A stretch of DNA of 64,000 bases from Natrinema caseinilyticum (GCF_024227435.1 NZ_CP100445.1:1149369-1213368); one strand, 5' to 3'; counted from the first letter of the stretch, positions 53,774-62,783 are shown. The notes: a model not told the origin generated them from the letters alone. Numbers and translations are program-made.

Positions 53774-54026
53774 TTAAGTTTCTCCCCGAGAATATCACTA
53801 TTTCCGTCACGTTCGGTGCAGCCGTCCACAGCGGGACCGAGAGACGCAATTTCGTCACGAGGGTCGACGAGCCGATCGACAAAGATAGAATTACTGATGA
53901 AAATCGCTTCGCCTCGGGAGGCGTGCGGACCACGGCGGACGAGCGACCAACCTCGGGGACCGAACGACGGCCGCTCGTTCGAGTCATTCGAGTCCGTTAT
54001 GGGGGAGAAAGGCCAAGGCACACCCG

Positions 54027-55628
54027 ATGGATATCCGCCACGATCTCGCCGCAGCGGCCCTCGAGACGCTCCCGATCACCGTGGCCATCATCGACAACGA
54101 CGGCGAGATTCTACTGACCAATCGATCCTGGCGCGAGTTCGGGTCGAGCGACGGGACGGTCGACCACGTCGGCCGCAACTACCTCGCGACGACGGCCGTC
54201 GACGACGACGAGTACGCCGAGCGGGCGTTGACCGGCATCGAGTCCGTACTCGCGGGCGGTCAGGAATCGTTCTCGATGGAGTATCCGTGTCACTCGCCCG
54301 ATGAAAAGCGCTGGTTTTTGATGCGGGTCAATCGATTCAGCCACGACGGCGAGCGACTGGCCTCGCTCGTCCACCTCGAGATCACCGAGCGAAAACTCGC
54401 GGAGATCGCGGCCGCGGAGACCGCCCAGGAACTACGCCAGGAGCGCCAGGCGCTCGAACACGTCCTGGAGCGCGTCGACGGACTGGTCCAGGACGTTACC
54501 GACGCCGCCGTCGGCGCGGGGACGAGAGCGGAGATCGAACGCGACGTCTGTCAGCGACTCGTCGAGACCGAACCCTACGTTCTCGCTTGGATCGGCCGCG
54601 TCGACGTCACGAATCGACGATTGTCGCCTCGGGAGTGGGCCGGCGAGAACGAGAGTCCCCTCGAGGACGGTGAACTCGTCCTGGAGACCGACGACGCCCA
54701 CCCCGCCGTCCGGGCGCTGTCGACCGGCGACCCGCAGACGATTCAAGACATCACGTCGTTCGACGATGCGGACCAGTGGTGGCCGACGGGAGCCGAGGAG
54801 CAGTTCCAGTCCGTCGCCGCACTCCCTGTCGCATACGGTGACGTCGTCTACGGCGTCCTCGTCGTGTTCGCCGGCGAACCCGACGCGTTCGACGAGCGCG
54901 AACTCCTCGTCCTCGAGTCGCTTTCCGGAACGGTCGCGACCGCGATGAACGCACTCGAGGCCAGGCGAATGCTGACGAGCGAAACCGTGGTCGCCATCGA
55001 GGTCGCGATCGAGGATCCGTCGCTGTTCGTCACGAAGCTGGCGGACGAAATCGACGCCGCGATCAGCTACCGCGGGCAGACGTACGACCGCGACGGCACG
55101 CCGATCGTCTTCCTCACCGCCGACCGCGGCGTCTCCACCGACGACCTGTCCGCTGCGGTCGACGACGATCGAACCGTAACGATCCTCTCGGATGCGGACG
55201 ACAGCACCGTCCTCGAGGTCACCGCCCCGAACGGACTGATAACGGCGCTGAACGAACACGGCGCGGTGCTCAGAGAGTGTTCGGTTTCCGGCGGGATCGC
55301 CGACCTCGCGATCGAACTGCCGGACGGACGGTCCGCGCGGTCGGTCTACGATCTGCTCGAGCGACGGTACGACCGCGTGGAACTGGTCAGCTACCACGAA
55401 CGGGAAGAGCGTGCGCAGGCGCCGCGGGATCTGACAGCGCGACTCGAATCGTCCCTGACGGACCGCCAACTTACGGCCCTCCGGACGGCCTACTACGCCA
55501 ACTACTTCGAATGGCCTCGCGACGTGTCGGGCGAGGAACTGGCCGAGTCGATGGATATCTCCCGGTCGACGTTTCACCAGCACTTGCGGACCGCTCAGCG
55601 AAAACTGCTCGACGAACTCTTCGAGTGA
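54027..55628 (+). CDS. Bat-type regulator: PAS, GAF, Bat, HTH_10
   Basis: 533 residues. PAS (about 5-120; ITVAIIDNDGEILLTNRSWRE), a coiled linker (about 120-140), GAF (about 145-300), a Bat domain (about 305-465) and HTH_10 (about 470-528): LTDRQLTALRTAYYANYFEW, SGEELAESMDIS and FHQHLRTAQRKLLDEL. It stands 143 bp upstream of crtB on the same strand. In Halobacterium the Bat regulator controls bacterioopsin and carotenoid genes in response to oxygen and light, so control of crtB and the rest of this locus is a fair inference. Confidence 0.92.
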   Translation: MDIRHDLAAAALETLPITVAIIDNDGEILLTNRSWREFGSSDGTVDHVGRNYLATTAVDDDEYAERALTGIESVLAGGQESFSMEYPCHSPDEKRWFLMRVNRFSHDGERLASLVHLEITERKLAEIAAAETAQELRQERQALEHVLERVDGLVQDVTDAAVGAGTRAEIERDVCQRLVETEPYVLAWIGRVDVTNRRLSPREWAGENESPLEDGELVLETDDAHPAVRALSTGDPQTIQDITSFDDADQWWPTGAEEQFQSVAALPVAYGDVVYGVLVVFAGEPDAFDERELLVLESLSGTVATAMNALEARRMLTSETVVAIEVAIEDPSLFVTKLADEIDAAISYRGQTYDRDGTPIVFLTADRGVSTDDLSAAVDDDRTVTILSDADDSTVLEVTAPNGLITALNEHGAVLRECSVSGGIADLAIELPDGRSARSVYDLLERRYDRVELVSYHEREERAQAPRDLTARLESSLTDRQLTALRTAYYANYFEWPRDVSGEELAESMDISRSTFHQHLRTAQRKLLDELFE

Positions 55629-55679
55629 GCCTCCCCGGCCCGACGTCGGGTCCCGCCGTTGGAATCTGTCCGATTCGGT

Positions 55680-55720
55680 GGAAGTATACATAGTGAGGGA
55701 TTGGTACTTTATATATACCT
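55680..55720 (+). promoter_or_regulatory. crtB promoter with a putative upstream element
   Basis: A strong TATA-like TTTATATA (55708-55715) lies upstream of crtB, with a predicted 5' leader of about 30 nt. About 10 bp upstream of it is ATACATAG-TG-AGGG (55686-55699), which resembles an element at the crtD promoter. Confidence 0.5.
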
Positions 55721-55771
55721 GTTGTAGAATTCTTATCCGATCGCCGTCAGGCGGAGTCAACGAGGCAGAGG

Positions 55772-56722
55772 ATGCAACAGGAACACATCAACGCAAGCAA
55801 AGCGATACAGAAGCGGACCGGGAAGACGTTCTATCTCGCGACGCGGTTTCTCCCCGAGCGAGTGCGACGCGCCACGCACGTCCTCTACGCGTTCTTCCGG
55901 ATCGCCGACGAGGTCGTCGACGACGCCGACGGTGTCGACTCCGAGACCCAGCGGGCCCAACTCGAGCACCTTCGGGCCCAGGCGCTAGGCGAGAAACCGG
56001 CCGACGATCCCGTTCTCGAGGCGTTCCAGGAACTCCGGGAGCGATACGGGATTACCGACGAGGAGGTCGACACCTTCATCGACGCGATGGCGACCGACAT
56101 CGAGACGAGCCGATACGAGACGTACGCCGATCTCGAGTCCTACATGCGGGGGTCGGCCGCCTCCGTCGGCGTCATGATGACCGCGATCATGGAACCCGAT
56201 GCCGAGGAGACCGCGCTTCCCCACGCCGTCAAACTCGGTGAGGCCTTCCAGATGACGAACTTCCTGCGAGACGTTCGGGAGGACGTTCTCGAGCGCGATC
56301 GGATCTACGTCCCCCAGGAGACGCTCCGGGAACACGACGTCGATCCCGCACAGATCGAACGGCTCGAGTACTCCGATTCGTTCGCGGCGGCGATGGCCAG
56401 CGAACTACAGCGAACGGAAGCCCTCTACCGGGAGGGCGTCGCCGGGATACGGTATCTTCCCGAGGACTGCCAGCTTCCGGTCTTGCTGGCGGCGGTCCTC
56501 TACGCCGAACACCACACCGTGATTCGGAACCAGGAGTACGACGTCCTCTCGAGCGAACCGTCGCTGTCGACCGCTCGGAAACTGTGGTGTCTCGCGAAGA
56601 CGCGCTGGCACTGGCACTGGAACCGCGATCCGGAAGCGGTGTTCCAGCGGGTGTCTGCGGTCCCGACGGCCGAACCCGGCCGGCGCGGTCCGGAACACGG
56701 AGACCGCGTTCCGACGCGGTAG
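55772..56722 (+). CDS. crtB: Phytoene synthase
   Basis: 316 residues. Trans-isoprenyl diphosphate synthase motifs DEVVDD (46-51) and, in the second half, NFLRDVREDVLERDRIYVPQ are intact. It joins two geranylgeranyl diphosphates to phytoene, the first committed step of carotenoid synthesis. Family landmarks STYADLESYMRGSAASVGVM-like sequence and DCQLPVLLAAVLYAEHH are present. The last 20 or so residues, from about SAVPTAEPGRRG on, are poorly conserved, and the stop (TAG 56720-56722) lies in the first copy of a 31-bp tandem repeat. Confidence 0.95.
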   Translation: MQQEHINASKAIQKRTGKTFYLATRFLPERVRRATHVLYAFFRIADEVVDDADGVDSETQRAQLEHLRAQALGEKPADDPVLEAFQELRERYGITDEEVDTFIDAMATDIETSRYETYADLESYMRGSAASVGVMMTAIMEPDAEETALPHAVKLGEAFQMTNFLRDVREDVLERDRIYVPQETLREHDVDPAQIERLEYSDSFAAAMASELQRTEALYREGVAGIRYLPEDCQLPVLLAAVLYAEHHTVIRNQEYDVLSSEPSLSTARKLWCLAKTRWHWHWNRDPEAVFQRVSAVPTAEPGRRGPEHGDRVPTR

Positions 56723-56853
56723 TACCGACGGAGACCGCATTCCGACGCGGTAGTACTGACGGAGACCACGTTCCGACGCGGTAGTACCGACGGAGACCGC
56801 GTTCCGACGCGGTAGTACTGACGGTGAGACGAAGTCCGACGCGGTCGAGACCC
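56699..56853. repeat. 31-bp tandem repeat array at the crtB end
   Basis: Four near-identical 31-bp units at 56699-56729, 56730-56760, 56761-56791 and 56792-56822, plus a degenerate fifth at 56823-56853. Each unit includes CCGCG-TTCCGA-CGCGG, a short inverted repeat (units 2 and 3 have a single change in one arm), and GGTAGTAC. The units differ at single bases (CGTT/CATT, ACCG/ACTG). The first unit contains the crtB stop codon. There is no spacer between units, so it is not a CRISPR. Confidence 0.9.
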
Positions 56854-57078
56854 GTCCGCATATCGAGCCCCACGATATCGCGGTCCCGTTTCGACGGCTC
56901 GACCGCTCGAGTGGGCGCCACGTCCCCCGAAACGTCTGCCGCGTCGAGGCCCGCGAGCGACGACCGAACGACGGCCAGAACGGCGGCGATTACGCTCGGC
57001 GCGTGGATCGCCGTGACGATCGCCGCCGTAACGGTACTGCTCTCGTTCGGCGACGCCATCTCGAGTCCGTTCCTGTAA
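56824..57078 (+). CDS. Possible small membrane protein
   Basis: 84 codons at most. The first part is repeat-derived and low-complexity; the C-terminal stretch TARTAAITLGAWIAVTIAAV, TVLLSFGDAISSPFL reads as a single membrane helix. It could be a real small membrane protein starting downstream (a GTG near 56910), or a chance frame. No family recognised. Confidence 0.3.
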   Translation: MRRSPTRSRPVRISSPTISRSRFDGSTARVGATSPETSAASRPASDDRTTARTAAITLGAWIAVTIAAVTVLLSFGDAISSPFL

Positions 57079-57166
57079 CCCGTTCCCGCGGAGAACTAGC
57101 CTCAGCCCCGTCCGCGGTCCGCTGGACGGGGCGTTCGATCGAACGGACCCCCGAAATTCGGCCGCG

Positions 57167-57328
57167 TTACTCGGAAATGTAATCGGTGGATATCGCGGTC
57201 GTTTCGGCGACGATGAACTTCGCCAGCTTCCGTTTCGTGTGTTCGGCGAGCAAATGCTCCTCGAGTTGACGGCCGGGAGCGGGCGATTCCCGACAGACCG
57301 GACATTCGAGCGGTTCTTTGATCGCCAT
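57167..57328 (-). CDS. Zinc-finger microprotein
   Basis: 53 residues from ATG 57328. C2H2-type pattern: C9-P-V-C12 ... EEHLLAEH (H25, H30), then KRKLAKFIVAET. Overlapping frames lack such a pattern. A short basic helix follows. It is upstream of and on the same strand as no other gene; the carotenoid genes begin 80 bp further on. Function unknown. Confidence 0.65.
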   Translation of the reverse strand: MAIKEPLECPVCRESPAPGRQLEEHLLAEHTKRKLAKFIVAETTAISTDYISE

Positions 57329-57409
57329 ACGAACGGTAATAACTACGGCAGCAAAAGCGAACTGCCGGCGTGTTCCGCGTCTCGAGTCGTCCGAACCGGT
57401 CGGCGCGAA

Positions 57410-58378
57410 TCATCGTCGGAATCGTCCGGGTCGGAGTGCGAATCCGACCGCCTCGAGATCGTAGCGGTCGGTCCGTGCGAGGCCGAGACAGAACAGCCCC
57501 GCGACGATCGCGGCCAGCCAGTTCCCGTACAGGACGTTGATCGATCCCCAGAGCAGGACGAAGCTCACCAGATCGTCCAGCGCGAATTCGCAGGTTCGGA
57601 CGCGCTCGAGCAGCGCCGCGCGATCGAACGCGAGATCGACGAGGACGATAGCGACGGCGCCGGAGAGGAGCCACCCGCGGTAGTTCGAGGCCGGCACGCC
57701 GTAATAGCTGCCGGGCGAGGCGTACGTCCAGAAGCCGATCGCGACGGCCCCCGGATCGAGGACCAGATCGACCGCGAGGACGGCTCCGATCGCCCCGAGA
57801 AGTCGGACGAGAGCCCGGTCGGCGTGACGACCGAGGACGAGCAGGGAGAGCAGATAGGCGTTTAGCACCAGCGGGACGAAAAACAGCGGGAGGGCGAGGG
57901 GGACCTCGCCGCCCAGCATCGGCCCGAGTTCCACTCCGTACTCGAACGCGCCGTACGGCCAGTTCGTCCGCACGCCCACCAGTTCGATCGCGTAGGTGTA
58001 CGCCGTCAGGACGACCAGCGGACCGATCGCCCGTCGGTCGATCTGTGGCAGCAGCGCCACGACCAACGGCGTGCGCATCACCAGGGTGCCAAACAGGAGC
58101 AACACCGGATTGTACGACAGCACCGGCGGGAGTAGTCCCTCGGCGCTCGCGAGCAGCGACACCGCGCCGACGATCGGAAACACCACCGCGATCGTGACGC
58201 GGTTTTCTCGGACGAGTTCCTCGAGTCGGTGCTGGAGCGCGATTCGCGGCGGGTTGGCACCGTCTCCGAACGGGAAACGGGAACTGGACCTCGAGTCCAC
58301 GGGTTGGTGCTGATTCGAACGGCCGTCCGCGTCCGGGTTCGAATTCGACGTCGACCCGTTCGCTTCCCCGCTATCCAT
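57410..58378 (-). CDS. cruF: Bisanhydrobacterioruberin hydratase CruF
   Basis: 322 residues. A Ser-rich disordered N-terminus (about 1-45) precedes seven or eight membrane segments with the CruF-family stretches FPIVGAVSLLASAEGLLPPV, AYTYAIELVGVRTNWPYGAF, GVELGPMLGGEVPLALPLFF and PASNYRGWLLSGAVAIVLVD. CruF adds water to the psi end groups in the last step of bacterioruberin synthesis. Its start overlaps the lyeJ stop by 8 nt, so it is the last gene of the crtD-lyeJ-cruF unit. C-terminus ends FRR. Confidence 0.93.
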   Translation of the reverse strand: MDSGEANGSTSNSNPDADGRSNQHQPVDSRSSSRFPFGDGANPPRIALQHRLEELVRENRVTIAVVFPIVGAVSLLASAEGLLPPVLSYNPVLLLFGTLVMRTPLVVALLPQIDRRAIGPLVVLTAYTYAIELVGVRTNWPYGAFEYGVELGPMLGGEVPLALPLFFVPLVLNAYLLSLLVLGRHADRALVRLLGAIGAVLAVDLVLDPGAVAIGFWTYASPGSYYGVPASNYRGWLLSGAVAIVLVDLAFDRAALLERVRTCEFALDDLVSFVLLWGSINVLYGNWLAAIVAGLFCLGLARTDRYDLEAVGFALRPGRFRR

Positions 58379-59249
58379 ACAGGAGCCTCCAGATCCCGCC
58401 CATCGTCAGGAGCGCGCCGACGATGGTGTTGATCGCGGGGAACCACCAGTAGGCGCGATGGACGGCGACGCTCGCGGTGGCGATCGCGACGACGAGCGCC
58501 GGATACACGAGCATGAGCGCGCCCAGTCGAACGTCGAGTACGCCGAAGGCGGCCGCGCTGGCGAGCCAGCACGCACCGCAGTAGGCGTAGGTGCGACGCT
58601 CGCCGAGCACCGTCGCGGTCGTTCGAATCCCCGCTTCCCGGTCGGGTCGGATGTCCGGGATCGCCGAGAAAGTGTGCATTCCCATGGCCCACAGCCAGCC
58701 GCCGGCGATCGCGAGCAGTGGCGGTTGCACCCCGGCGACGGCGGCATAGGCCGCAATCCCCGGTGCGACGTAGAGGCCGTTCGAAATCGAGTCGAGGACG
58801 GGCGTCGTCTTGAACCGGACCGGAGGTGCGCTATAGGCCGCACCGAGGACGAGAAACACGACGAGCCAGGGTACCGCCGCCGTGGCGATCAGCGGTGCGA
58901 ACAGCAGCGGGAGGGCCGCACAGAGCCCGACGACTGCGGGAACGAATCGCTGACCGCGGTAGCGAGCCTCGCGCGCTTCCTTCTTCGGGTTCGTCGCATC
59001 GATCTCTCGATCGTAGACGTCGTTGATCCCGTAGAGGAAGACGTTCGCCGGCACGAGGAAGTAGCCGAACAGGGCGACCGTCGACGGCGTGACCAACTCC
59101 CCGACCGAATCGGCGGCGTACGCGACACCGACCAGGACGGGTCCGGCCAGATACAGCCAGAACCGCGGCCGCGACAGCGTCACCAGGTACGATAGCCGTT
59201 CGCCGACCGTGGGTTCCGTCGCGGCCGTCGAACTCGATCGCTCCGTCAT
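58371..59249 (-). CDS. lyeJ: Lycopene elongase (UbiA-family prenyltransferase)
   Basis: 292 residues. The first aspartate motif NDVYDREID (76-84) and the second DIRPDREAGIRTT, with eight or nine membrane helices, mark a UbiA prenyltransferase. In haloarchaea it adds C5 units to lycopene, leading to bacterioruberin (C50). The gene lies between crtD and cruF on the minus strand; a 112-bp gap separates it from crtD. Confidence 0.93.
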   Translation of the reverse strand: MTERSSSTAATEPTVGERLSYLVTLSRPRFWLYLAGPVLVGVAYAADSVGELVTPSTVALFGYFLVPANVFLYGINDVYDREIDATNPKKEAREARYRGQRFVPAVVGLCAALPLLFAPLIATAAVPWLVVFLVLGAAYSAPPVRFKTTPVLDSISNGLYVAPGIAAYAAVAGVQPPLLAIAGGWLWAMGMHTFSAIPDIRPDREAGIRTTATVLGERRTYAYCGACWLASAAAFGVLDVRLGALMLVYPALVVAIATASVAVHRAYWWFPAINTIVGALLTMGGIWRLLYG

Positions 59250-59361
59250 CGATGCTCCCTCGAGTGCCCAGTACGGTCGGTTCGTTCGGTCGGCCCGTTT
59301 CGGCCAGTCGTTCCGTTACGTTCGGCCATCACGCTCCACCAGTCTGTCACGATGCGGTCGG

Positions 59362-60843
59362 TCATCCGTGATCTTCGAGCACCGCCTCGGCCGTCAACCG
59401 GGCACTGATGAGGCACATCGGCATTCCGATCCCTGGTGTGGTATCTCCGCCCACGAAATAGAGTCCGTCGACGCCCTTCGAGCGGTGTGGCGGTCGGAAG
59501 AGCGAGGTCTGCCGGAGCGTATGTGCCAGGCCCAGCGCGGTGCCGTCGTAGCTGTTGTATCGATTCGCGAAATCCTCGACGCAAAACCGCTCCTCCAGGA
59601 CGATCCGGTCGCGAATATCGGTTCCCGTGTGCGTAGCGACGTCCGACAGGATCAGGTCCCGGTACCGATCCCGGATTTCGGGCGTGTCCTCGAGGCCGGG
59701 TGCGATGGGGACGAGCACGAAGAGTGCGCTGTGGCCCTCTGGCGCGACGGTATCGTCGGTTTCGGAGGGGACACAGACGTAGTAGGCGGGATTTTCGGGC
59801 CACTGCGGGGTCTCGAAGATCCGGTCGAAGTGTTGGTCCCACTCGGTCGGGAGAACGAGCGTGTGATGGGCCAGTTCGTCGACGTCGCCCTCGACGCCGA
59901 GATAGAGCAAGAACGCGGACGGTGCGTAGGTGCGCTTCTCCCAGTAGTCGGCGTCGTACCCGCGTCGTTCTGGCGGCAACAGTTCCTGTTCGGTGTGTGC
60001 GTAATCGGCGTTGCTCACGACCAGGTCCGGCCGGAGGGCGCCGTCCGGCGTTTCGACCTTGAACCCGCCCGCTCGTCCCTTGATCGCCGTCGCCGGCCGG
60101 TCGGTGTCGTATTCGACTCCCAGTTCGTCGCCCAGTTCGGCGACCGAGTCGACGACCGTGCCGATGCCGCCGTCGGGATACCAGACGCCGAGGTTGAAAT
60201 CGACGTGGCTCATCAGATTGTACAACGCCGGGGTGTTCGTGGGCGAACCGCCCAGGAACACCAGCGTGTACTGCATGATCTGCTGGAGTTTCGGATGGTC
60301 GAAGTACTCCTCGACGTGGTCCTGCATCGACCCCAGCAGCGAGAGTCCCCGCGCCTGTCGAGCCACGTCGAGATCCAGGTAATCGCGCAGTCGCGGCCGG
60401 TCCTCGTACACGAAGTGTTCCATCCCCACCTCGTAGTTCTCTTTCGACGTCTCGAGGTAGCGCTCGAGCGTTTCGCCCGCACCCGGCTCGTACGCCTCGA
60501 AGACCGCCTTCGTTCGCTCGAGATCCGGCGTGACGTCGACCTGATCGCCGTCCTTGAAGAAGATCCGATAGTGGGGATCGAGGTGCGTGAGTTCGTAGTA
60601 ATCACTCGGCGTCCGGTCGAAGTCGGCGAAAAACCGCTCGAAGACGTCGGGCATCAGATACCACGAGGGGCCCATGTCGAACCGGAACCCGTCCCGCTCG
60701 AGGCGGCTCGCTCGCCCACCGAGTTGTTCGTTCTTTTCGATGACGCGGACGTCGGCACCCGCATCGGCGAGGTAACAGGCCGTCGAGAGCCCCCCGATTC
60801 CGCCTCCGACCACGACGACCGACTCACCGGCCAGCGATTCCAT
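59362..60843 (-). CDS. crtD: CrtD-type carotenoid 3,4-desaturase
   Basis: 493 residues from ATG 60843 (MESLAGESVVVVGGGIGGLS). N-terminal FAD-binding dinucleotide fold with VIEKNEQLGGRASRLERDGF; LVVSNADYAHTEQELLPPER; C-terminal GLYFVGGDTTPGIGMPMCLI, the carotenoid-desaturase signature. It inserts the 3,4 double bond needed for bacterioruberin. Neighbours lyeJ and cruF on the same strand and the crtB-Bat pair on the other support the assignment. Other CrtI-type enzymes (phytoene desaturase) are relatives; the cluster favours CrtD. Confidence 0.93.
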   Translation of the reverse strand: MESLAGESVVVVGGGIGGLSTACYLADAGADVRVIEKNEQLGGRASRLERDGFRFDMGPSWYLMPDVFERFFADFDRTPSDYYELTHLDPHYRIFFKDGDQVDVTPDLERTKAVFEAYEPGAGETLERYLETSKENYEVGMEHFVYEDRPRLRDYLDLDVARQARGLSLLGSMQDHVEEYFDHPKLQQIMQYTLVFLGGSPTNTPALYNLMSHVDFNLGVWYPDGGIGTVVDSVAELGDELGVEYDTDRPATAIKGRAGGFKVETPDGALRPDLVVSNADYAHTEQELLPPERRGYDADYWEKRTYAPSAFLLYLGVEGDVDELAHHTLVLPTEWDQHFDRIFETPQWPENPAYYVCVPSETDDTVAPEGHSALFVLVPIAPGLEDTPEIRDRYRDLILSDVATHTGTDIRDRIVLEERFCVEDFANRYNSYDGTALGLAHTLRQTSLFRPPHRSKGVDGLYFVGGDTTPGIGMPMCLISARLTAEAVLEDHG

Positions 60844-60869
60844 ACGTGATGGTGAGTAGGGGACCGGTG

Positions 60870-60897
60870 TTAAACGTGGGTCATACATAGGTAGGGT
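60870..60897 (-). promoter_or_regulatory. crtD promoter with a putative upstream element
   Basis: GTTTAAC (minus strand of 60871-60877) is centred about 31 nt before ATG 60843. The plus-strand sequence ATACATAG-GT-AGGG lies at 60883-60896, 6-19 nt upstream of the TATA-like box and close to the crtB element in sequence. Confidence 0.5.
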
Positions 60898-61040
60898 ATA
60901 CGACCGGTCACTGACGATTCACGACTGGGGGTACCCATCGGCGCGGGGAGGAGAGAATATCGCACTCGTCGAGCGACCGATCTCCCGTTCCGAGCGGTTC
61001 CCGGGGACAGTCGTCCGGCGATCGGTACGAACTCGCGCAC

Positions 61041-62138
61041 TCAGAACCCGCCGACAGCCATCCGGAACAGCGCGACGGCGATGACTGCGAACAGGCCGCC
61101 GACGCCCCGTTTGATCGTTCCGGTATTCAGTGCAGCCGAGACGTAGGGGGCGATCTGTCCGCCGAGCGTGGTCGCGGGGACCGTCCAGACGACCATGTTC
61201 CAGGGCGTGGATGCGAGGTCCATCGCGTGTCCGCCGACCAGGCCGCCGCCGAACACGTGGACCACCGAGGCCAGCACGGCAGTCGTCGCGACGACGATGT
61301 GATTCGTCCCGATGGCGACGCGGACGGGAACCTCGGTCCGGAGCATCGAGATGATGCCGAGTTCGCCGATGCCGAAGCCGGCCAGTCCCTGGAAGACGCC
61401 GCCGACGCTGTAGTTGGCGAACCGCTCGAGGTAGCCGCCGTGGGAGTACCGATAGTCGTTCCCGTCCCGATCGACTCGCGTGACGGTGCCGCCGGCGTTC
61501 GTTTCGACCCCCGCGGGACCGAGTTTGTTCGCGTCGTCGGGAAGTTCGACGTCGGTCCCGCCGTCGGTCGAGACGGTCCCGCCGCCTGACTCCGCCGGAC
61601 CGCTGCCCGGCTCTTCGTGACCGAGGTTCGCCCGAAATAACAGCAGCGACGCCGCGAGGAGCGCGATACCGAGGAGGGCGTGAAACATCGGTTCCGGAAT
61701 GATAAACGAGAGCAGTGCGCCCGCGACCACGAACGGGACGCCGCCGAGAACGAGCGTCGTCGCGAGTCGGCGATCGACCAGTCCGTACTGGACGAACGCG
61801 AGCGCGGAACTCGAGAGTCCGAAGGACTCGCTGATGAGCCCGATTTTCACCAGCGTGTTCGGCTTCAGGGGAGCGGCGATCAGCGGGAAGACGAAAATCA
61901 GGAAGGGGACGAACAGCGCGGAACCGCTGATACCGACCGTGTTGACGATCGTCGCGCCGACACCGAACGCGACGAAGAGCCACCAGTACTCGAGCCAGTA
62001 GCCGACTCCGGCGTCCGCGGGGGTGGGTGCGAAGAAGAAGACGCCGACCACGAACGCGATCGGTGCGAGGAACACGATGATGTGCTGATACTTGAGAAAC
62101 GTCTTCTGGACAGTAGTGGCCGATGAGGAAGGGATCAT
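61041..62138 (-). CDS. TauE/SafE-family sulfite exporter-like permease
   Basis: 365 residues from ATG 62138. Eight predicted membrane helices; family landmarks SGSALFVPFLIFVFPLIAAP, GVPFVVAGALLSFIIPEPMF and GFGIGELGIISMLRTEVPVR (second repeat). The middle loop (about 165-235) is hydrophilic and Gly/Asp-rich. TauE/SafE proteins transport sulfite, sulfoacetate or other organosulfur/organic anions; substrate unknown. The in-frame extension to 62615 lacks conservation. Confidence 0.85.
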   Translation of the reverse strand: MIPSSSATTVQKTFLKYQHIIVFLAPIAFVVGVFFFAPTPADAGVGYWLEYWWLFVAFGVGATIVNTVGISGSALFVPFLIFVFPLIAAPLKPNTLVKIGLISESFGLSSSALAFVQYGLVDRRLATTLVLGGVPFVVAGALLSFIIPEPMFHALLGIALLAASLLLFRANLGHEEPGSGPAESGGGTVSTDGGTDVELPDDANKLGPAGVETNAGGTVTRVDRDGNDYRYSHGGYLERFANYSVGGVFQGLAGFGIGELGIISMLRTEVPVRVAIGTNHIVVATTAVLASVVHVFGGGLVGGHAMDLASTPWNMVVWTVPATTLGGQIAPYVSAALNTGTIKRGVGGLFAVIAVALFRMAVGGF

Positions 62139-62609
62139 TGAGCCGTGAACCCAGCGTTGTGAGTTCCGGCATAAATGGATTTTCGTCTCTCGTCGCCCTG
62201 GTAACCGTTTGCACGACCGGGAGTCGCCACGAGAGGTGGCACACGTGTGGTCAGTCGCGCTCGTGACCGGCTCCCGCTCGTCGCGGCCGCGCTCGGACGC
62301 TCCGAGACCGTTTCCGGCGGGTACAAGTCGCTGCGTCGAGGTGTGCGCGACTGTCCACACCGGCCGTCGGGCGAACCGACCGGCCGCTCCGTCCGCCGGA
62401 CAGTGAGCGTCCCCGACCGACAGCTTCCGCCCCAGGCGACCGACGCGTCGGATCGGCCCTCGTCGGCCCGTGTCCGGCGACTGGAGACGACGAAGCGAAC
62501 TCGGACGGGGACCGCGAAACGAGCCCCCGTCACCGATTCGCGGACACTCACGGAGATCGCGAACAAGGGTTATGCAGAGCCGTGATGTACGGTAGCGTGG
62601 CGAAAGGTG
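62139..62609. other. Intergenic region without a supported gene
   Basis: 471 bp between the permease start and the zinc-ribbon microprotein. GGCATAAATGG (62168-62178) read on the minus strand is a likely TATA for the permease. The rest has only shadow frames. Confidence 0.45.
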
Positions 62610-62783
62610 ATGCAAGAAATCGCAACGAAAACGGTCGACTGTCCGTTCTGCGGGGAGAACGCGAGCGTCGCACTCCCCGACGAGGGGACGGACGTCCGCG
62701 TCCGGAAATCCGTCGCGGCGTTCGGCGAGTACACGACGGTTACGTGTTCACAGGGCCATACGTACTGGGTGTACTTCTGTTAA
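62610..62783 (+). CDS. Zinc-ribbon microprotein
   Basis: 57 residues from ATG 62610 (MQEIATKTVDCPFCGENASV). Cysteines at 11, 14, 46 and 57, with H50, suggest a zinc ribbon (CPFC ... CSQGH ... C). The core RVRKSVAAFGEYTTVTCSQG and the aromatic end TYWVYFC are compact. A purine-rich AAAGGTG directly before the ATG resembles a weak SD. Function unknown. Confidence 0.7.
   Translation: MQEIATKTVDCPFCGENASVALPDEGTDVRVRKSVAAFGEYTTVTCSQGHTYWVYFC

Noticed and set aside
54432..55760. 442-codon minus-strand frame opposite the second Bat regulator
   Set aside because: Shadow of the PAS-GAF-Bat-HTH_10 gene; no independent motif.
56699..56853. Possible CRISPR array
   Set aside because: The units abut without spacers and no cas genes are near; it is a simple tandem repeat.
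59089..60849. 586-codon plus-strand frame opposite crtD
   Set aside because: Antisense to an intact FAD-dependent desaturase; composition is typical of a shadow frame.
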